Source: Limonium bicolor (Eukaryota > Streptophyta > Magnoliopsida > Caryophyllales > Plumbaginaceae). From it: a stretch of 64,000 nucleotides of DNA. The stretch spans positions 97,404,839 through 97,468,838 of the forward strand of contig CM041778.1 in NCBI GenBank assembly GCA_023374045.1, in the 5' to 3' direction. The position numbers were made by a program, and so were the translations under genes. Below are positions 58,766 through 64,000 of the stretch, one piece after another (positions within the stretch are counted from its first letter, which is position 1; every line of letters begins with the position of its first letter). The notes under the pieces are model-generated. The model did not search any database, had not been told where the DNA came from, and saw nothing but the letters and a program-made list of their open reading frames with translations.

Positions 58766-61019
58766 TTGCACCGATGTTCTGATGCCCATACCCGCGAGGA
58801 TGGCGCTAAGAAGGAGTTGGATGACGACGACAACGCAACTGCCCCTGGAGGAGGCAGAAATACGCTATTTCTCGACAACCTTAGCATGGAGGCGGATGAG
58901 CGTGCAATTCGTTGGTTGCTGCGGATGAGGGGTGACATTAGGGATGTCAATCTTGACCCGAACCCGAAACCCGACCCGAAACCGACCCGTAAAAAGCCGG
59001 GTTCGGGTTGAGATTTTTGACCCGAAATGATTTTCGGGTCGGGTTCGGGTTGGGTCATTGAAACCCGCTTCGGGTTCGGGTTAAACCTGCCAACCCGTAA
59101 CCCGAAAAAAATTTAATTAAAAATAGAATATATGTTATATTTAATGACTTAATTAGTGTTTAATGATTAATTTATGACTAAAATAAATATTTAATCGATA
59201 ATAATGATTATATGTTGTACATAATAATTAATTATTATTAGTATTATATTTTTTTATTAAATAATCCAAAATTTTAAAAATAAAAAATTTTTGAAAAAAC
59301 GGGTCAGGTTCGGGTCAACCCGCTCCGGTCAATTGGTGAATTTAAAGAAGTACAACCGCTCCGGGTTCGGGTCGGGTTGACCAAAACTATTTTCGGGTCG
59401 GGTTCGGGTTGAGCTCAAACCCGACCCGAAACCCGATTTTGACACCCTAGGTGACATGATGGATGTCTACATCTCCAGAAAACGTAACCGTAACAATCCT
59501 CATGCGTTTCCTGGTCAAACTCAGATGCGGCAGCACGGGTGGAAGAGGCGGTGGGCAAGCTTCAAGGTAGAGTGTTCCTAGGTCACAGGATCTTTGTGCG
59601 CAGAGCCAAGTACCCATCTCTAGGGTAGTAGAAGGTCGTTCAGAAATGGGAATAGGCATGCCTTTTCACCAGCGAAAGATCCCTCTGATGGTAAGACTGA
59701 TGGTGGAGGTGAAGACGATGGCCACGTCGCCAGCGGACAGGGTTTTTCTTCATCGCAGGGTAGGTCCAAACCAGAATGCGCACAGGGTCTTGGTGGTGAA
59801 GGTGATGGCCGACAGTCGGGTAACGCCAGGGAGGTTGAAGTGGTGGTGGTCGGTTCGTGTTCAAAAGTAGAGAAATCTCCCGCATCGTTAGTGATGATGA
59901 CTCCAAACGATGCACATCGCTTCGAGTGCGTGTCTGGGAGGGCAACAGTCATGAGGAAGTTGTTGGGGAAGTGTTGTCGGGCGAATGTAGGCGCTGTGCC
60001 GCAACTAGTTCCCCAGGTGAATAAAGAGAACATGGATACCAAAGGGGTGTGCAGTGGGAATGCTAATGTGATTAATGCGACGCAAGGGGGTTCCGATTTC
60101 CTTAGAGGAGGAGCGCAATATTGGGCCGGCTCATATTCTTTTCCAGGCTGGGCTTTTCCATACTATGGGTATTGGACAGGGTATCCAATTTTGGTACGAT
60201 AAACTTCAGAGTCAGGGGGGGGGGGGCAGGGGCAGAGGTATGGATTGGACGGTGTTTGGTGGAACCCGACTGCGCGTGGGGTGAATGGGCTCTCTCTGCG
60301 GTGGTGTTGGGCCTAGTCCCATTCTGAATCCATTGACCGATCCTAGGTGTGCTAATGTCAATGGGGGTAGCCGTGATAGAGCGCATGTCTCTATTCGGAA
60401 GCCGACGGGTAGTAAGGTGGGGGATCTTGACCCAATTGTGGATGAAATTGCGAGGATTGGCCGGGTTGAGATGCGCGAAGAGAGCAAGGAAGGTGGAATG
60501 TCTTTCAGTCATGAAATTCTTGAGGTCGAGCATGGGCCCGATTGTGCTAATGTGAATGCAGGTGCTAGTCCTACCATTCAAGCTCCCAAAGGACCCCTTA
60601 TTCAGATAGCGGAGGGAGGGGAAGGCGATGATCTTAGGAGTCTCTTCAAAGACCTGAAATTCCCTCATGGTTTCGAGCCTAGTGGAGATTCTTCAGGGCC
60701 GAAGTTGAACCCTGAGGAGGAGTTTGTCAAGGAAGAAGCGAAGCAGACCCTTTTGCTGGCGAAAGAGCTCAGTTGTCATGTCCCAGATGAGGGGAGTGCC
60801 CTAAGCAACTTCGAAGACATCTTCCGTGATCAAAGGGAGCAAGCTCGAAAGAGATATCAGGGTGGTAAGGAAGGAGTAGGGGCCGATTCAGACAGTTGTT
60901 CTCGGTCCACTACTAGACCTAGTTCTAGAAGGGCGGTAGGATCAAAGAAGCGTCTTTTAGGTTTCAGCAAATTTTCTCAGGCTAGTAAGGTTGCTAGTAG
61001 AGGCAAGAGTAGAGCATGA
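58766..61019 (+). pseudogene. RRM-containing LINE ORF1-like gene, no ORF2
   Basis: The N-terminus has an RRM start: RNP2-like NTLFLDNLS and AIRWLLRMRG (58,860-58,935). After the hAT insertion the RRM resumes with MDVYISRKRNRN (59,460) and ends VFLGHRIFVRRAKYPS (about 59,565-59,620). Then come an acidic linker, a Gly/Trp/Tyr-rich stretch (WAGSYSFPGWAFPYYGYW, about 60,120-60,180), and after a frameshift a C-terminal frame (60,285-61,019) with FSHEILEVEHGPD and SNFEDIFRDQREQARKRY. RRM-type ORF1 is known in plant L1 LINEs. No endonuclease or RT follows. Sequence after 61,019 is T-rich and A-tailed, like a LINE 3' end, so ORF2 seems deleted. Confidence 0.6.
58939..59449. mobile_element. hAT MITE, copy 2
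   Basis: TAGGGATGTCAA (58,939) and TTTTGACACCCTA (59,449) are inverted ends. The 8-bp TSD GGTGACAT is exact (58,931-58,938 and 59,450-59,457). CCCGAACCCGAAACCCGACC-type subterminal repeats match 39,854-40,293. It lies inside the RRM coding region and breaks it. Confidence 0.92.
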
Positions 61020-61409
61020 TCCAAGTGTTAAAGGCTACAGTCACGTGTATGGGTGGAAGGGTAGTTTTTGAGAGGTATGGGTGTCTTTTTTGTTTTTGTC
61101 TTTGTCTGTTTTGCGATATCCCGCTTATGCGGTGTAACTTGGCCTCGTGCCCTAATTATATAAAAAACATAAAGTATCAAACTAATTTGGAAATACATAA
61201 AATTTATTATTTATAGACATTAATCTATGTATGCGCAAAATCATATAAATATGTATGATCATTATCTAGAAACCACTAATAATGAGATTCAAAAGATGTT
61301 TGATCATAAAAAGAAAAAATAAAACTTATTTAAAGAGGTGCACCTTTAAATGAATGACGGCATGGGTGATAAATGGATTGGATAGTAGATGAAAAATTCT
61401 TAACAAGAT
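61020..61409. other. 3' tail of LINE-like unit and flank
   Basis: T-rich (TTTTTTGTTTTTGTC), then TGCGGTGTAACTTGGCC and an A-rich end near 61,165-61,185, consistent with a LINE 3' UTR. After that it is AT-rich with no gene. Confidence 0.45.
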
Positions 61410-61689
61410 CCATCACCCAGTTATCATCCAATCCGTCATCCATTTATATCGTAATTTCATCCATTTATTTAAACTAGGTGGATTGGATAGTGAATAACCA
61501 TTTAAAATTGTCATCCCTAGGTACTAGAGATACTCTAACTACTGAATGGACCCAATATCCTACCTACCATCCTACATACTACAAGAAGATTTGCTACGGA
61601 TGTATGTGACATCTAGAGGCAACACAAGCTTCACCCAAATAATTGAAATATCAGTTAGTTGATGAAGCGGTCATGCCACTGGGAGGAGT

Positions 61690-62240
61690 GAACAAACCGT
61701 CACGTGGCAGTCCCATGGGGTAGCTGTTTTGGCTGTCACTTTTTGATATTTTTTAATAGTTATAACTTGTAAAATATAAGTCCAAAATGAAACTAGTATG
61801 CACTATGTTCATTTAAATTCAAGCTCTTCATAACAAGATCTGTCATAGATATGGTTTGACAAGTTTGAAAATTATATTAGCTACATGTATGTATTTGCAT
61901 ATATCAATGAGACTTATGATTCATCATATAAAGTTAAAATACATCATACTTCATACAACATTAATAGTACACCACAAACAATAATGATTCATTGTCCATT
62001 CTAAAAGTGGTACATCAGAAAAATATACATAAAATACACTATACAATAATTATACACCACATAAAAAAGTACACCACAAAACAAAATAATACTCAAAACA
62101 ATAATGATCTATTATCAGTTCCAAAGTTTGTACATCAGAAAAATATCTTATTCATTACTTGTTAGTTACAGATTCATAATACCAATTTTAATGATTCATA
62201 TATCATTTTAGTGTAACATCGTAAATATACAAAAATAAAA
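61690..62240. repeat. Partial copy of the Mutator-like family
   Basis: AAAATATAAGTCCAAAATGAAAC, GTTCATTTAAATTCAAGCTCTT and TTTGACAAGTTT match the left arm of the 56,396-57,640 element. GATTCAT and ACACCACAAA.CAATAATGAT motifs match its interior. No second arm was identified. Confidence 0.6.
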
Positions 62241-62269
62241 ATTTGTATTTAGTTCTAACATATCTAGTG

Positions 62270-64000
62270 TTGGCAATTTGTCACCAATCGTTTCAACAAA
62301 TTTACGTGATCATCGATCGCTCAGTGACAAACTGAAAAGTTATATATGCTATGTTTGATTTCTCTCTAAAAACACATAACTCCCTTAATCGCATCAGCAG
62401 GCTCAAACAATTCAATGGATTTTGGACGCTTCAATGGAATCAAGCGCACAATTGGATTCAAGAATATCAGAAGACCTTCCAAGCCTGAAAACCTTCATGG
62501 TTTCTAATCTTCTATAAACTCCTCAAAATTCTAAAATCAAAGATTCCTTGAACCTTGAACTTCAATAATTCCAACTACCGTCAAATGACTTAGATATTCC
62601 ATCAAACACCACCCAATTAACCATAAGAGTTAAATACTCTCAGCTCCACAAAAGACCAAGACACCATTCTCTAGAAAAGACCAAAGTACCCGTAGTAGCA
62701 TAAAAAGACAAAAATACTCCTTAACCTTTCAAAAAATTCAAAATACCCTTCAAGACAATTAAACCCCCTCCAATCTATTGGATGACTCACACACCCTTCA
62801 CACACCACTCTTGTCTTAAAAAATCATCGGTACACTCTTTACCCCCGTTAACAAGGCACAAACCCTCCCGAATAGTTCAAGACCCTCATAAGATATCTCC
62901 AAGGACCAACAAAACCTTTCAAATCTTCTATGGTCTCCATAAGCCTTCATACTCTAAACATATCTTGAATCTTCCAAATCTTTTCCTATCCAAACGTTTG
63001 GCGCTAGATTGGCAGAAAAACTCAAACTTCTCTACTCCACCATCTTCTATCATCTTGTCATGGCCCTTAAATTGAATCTTTCTAAAAAGGTTTAGAATGA
63101 AGGCAATCTCGACAATTAAAGACCAAGGTTTCCTCGGGCAACATCCGAAGTCGTGGTTGTTGCCACTTCCAAGGGGTGTAACCTAGAACGAACCCGACAT
63201 ATACTCTTTATTATGATCAGATAAGTTCTATTTGTAGGCAATAACATCAGAGTTATTCAAAGGTTCTTAGATCTCTTCCCTTTCCTCCCTAGTTAATTTA
63301 TAGGTCAAGCTAGATGACGACTCTAGTCAATTCCGTCTTTAGGACACAAGTTTGTGTGGAGCCCATTGAGAGCGGGTGTAGTGCTCACTGACATTTCCCA
63401 TAAATCTTTCTAGGAAAGACAGACGATTAGTAGGTACTTGAGCGATGCCAAGACAAGGGATTTTTCACCCTCCTTAGAATGACAATTTTAGGATCCAGAC
63501 TTCTCAGCCAAAACCATTTATCTAGACCCCCTCTTACCAAAAAATCACCCTTACATTGAGAAAAATTCACTCCAAACTCCAATGTCTCTTCCATCTAAGA
63601 AGACACATTTTGAACACTCAGTTTCAGTTTAGCCATAAAGATGCTAGTACCAAAGTATCTACTGGGTTTTTTTTCACATTATTATTTCAATTCATCGTGC
63701 CCAACCGGGATTTTCTAAAAGCTCAGCTCCATACCATTTGAAAATAAGTATTTTCCCTTTTCACGCAGAAGCACATTCGGATTCGAAAAAAGTAATAAGG
63801 TTTTCACCTTTTTTGTATTGTCACTCATAACCTTAAAGTTATATTAGAATTCTTGAGCAAATTATTATGATTTTATTTCCAAGTTAACCCCACAACAATA
63901 AAGACAATGGGAGTGTTACCAGGTATGAGAACTTGTATATGATAAAAAGATGAGGATCACTATGCCCATTAGAGTTTCCACTTTGTGAAGTTGGGGAATG
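62270..64000. other. Unassigned repeat-like stretch to window end
   Basis: No gene was recognised; open frames are C/A/T-rich low-complexity translations. 63,675-63,735 repeats 53,260-53,345. The moderate-complexity block 63,120-63,480 looks like retrotransposon LTR or leader sequence, but no termini or primer site were found. Confidence 0.35.

Larger units (their letters stand above)
58087..61519. mobile_element. Possible hAT-type element interrupted by a LINE-like gene
   Basis: TAGAGATGACAAT at 58,087 and ATTGTCATCCCTA ending at 61,519 are inverted termini. Matching CATCCATC/CACC-rich subterminal regions lie at 58,120-58,210 and 61,410-61,480. An 8-bp duplication was not confirmed (GGCTAGTT against GGTACTAG). 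The ORF1-like gene would then have inserted within it. Confidence 0.45.

Noticed and set aside
59447..60668. Long minus-strand frames over the LINE-like gene
   Set aside because: Antisense to the plus-strand RRM protein. Low-complexity Ser/Pro/His composition and no domain.

Overview
The window is plant nuclear DNA, most likely from a eudicot. The evidence is long AT-rich non-coding stretches, spliceosomal introns in a conserved plant gene, a plant-specific UPF0496 gene, Ty1/copia and Ty3/gypsy elements with initiator-Met-type primer sites, hAT and Mutator-like miniature elements, and an RRM-type LINE ORF1. It is repeat-dense: only two host genes are recognisable, and nearly everything else is transposon-derived.

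Layout. (1) 1-10,807: long-LTR gypsy debris. A solo LTR (798-6,925, TSD TATAT) carrying a 53-54 bp minisatellite sits inside an older LTR-like sequence ending at 10,807. (2) 10,808-14,270: a decayed copia fragment on +. (3) 15,788-16,885: a LINE ORF1-like fragment on -, split by a hAT element with a perfect 8-bp TSD. (4) 19,170-20,336: an intronless UPF0496 (DUF677) gene with two single-base frame disruptions. (5) 21,075-35,263: a complete-ended copia element on - (LTRs, PBS, PPT, TSD TCTAG) that contains a 5'-truncated long-LTR Ty3/gypsy chromovirus on - (23,145-about 32,762). (6) 35,379-39,512: a 3'-truncated copia element on +. (7) 39,854-41,480: a hAT MITE and a duplicated GTTCAA-rich element just upstream of the next gene. 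(8) 41,651-52,731: a complete 22-exon PLAA/DOA1-type gene (WD40-PFU-PUL, 759 aa) whose introns host a small LTR element and a long foldback element. (9) 52,830-64,000: an array of non-autonomous Mutator-like/hAT elements and an ORF2-less LINE-like ORF1 split by a second copy of the hAT MITE.

The standout is inside the gypsy element. Between the gag zinc knuckles and the aspartic protease, on the same strand, lies an AlkB-type 2-oxoglutarate/Fe(II) dioxygenase reading frame (31,931-31,183). It is broken by one frameshift but keeps the HxD, distal His and C-terminal Arg motifs. It appears to lie wholly within a 994-bp intron-like segment whose removal joins gag to protease in frame. Two further short intron-like segments (70 and 77 bp) also restore the gag-pol frame. 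This suggests an intron-containing chromovirus that carries a captured demethylase gene in one intron, so that splicing could separate an AlkB-coding RNA from a gag-pol RNA. The element in this window is dead (frameshifts, stops, missing 5' LTR), so the inference needs intact relatives.

All calls come from reading the sequence. No database search was run.
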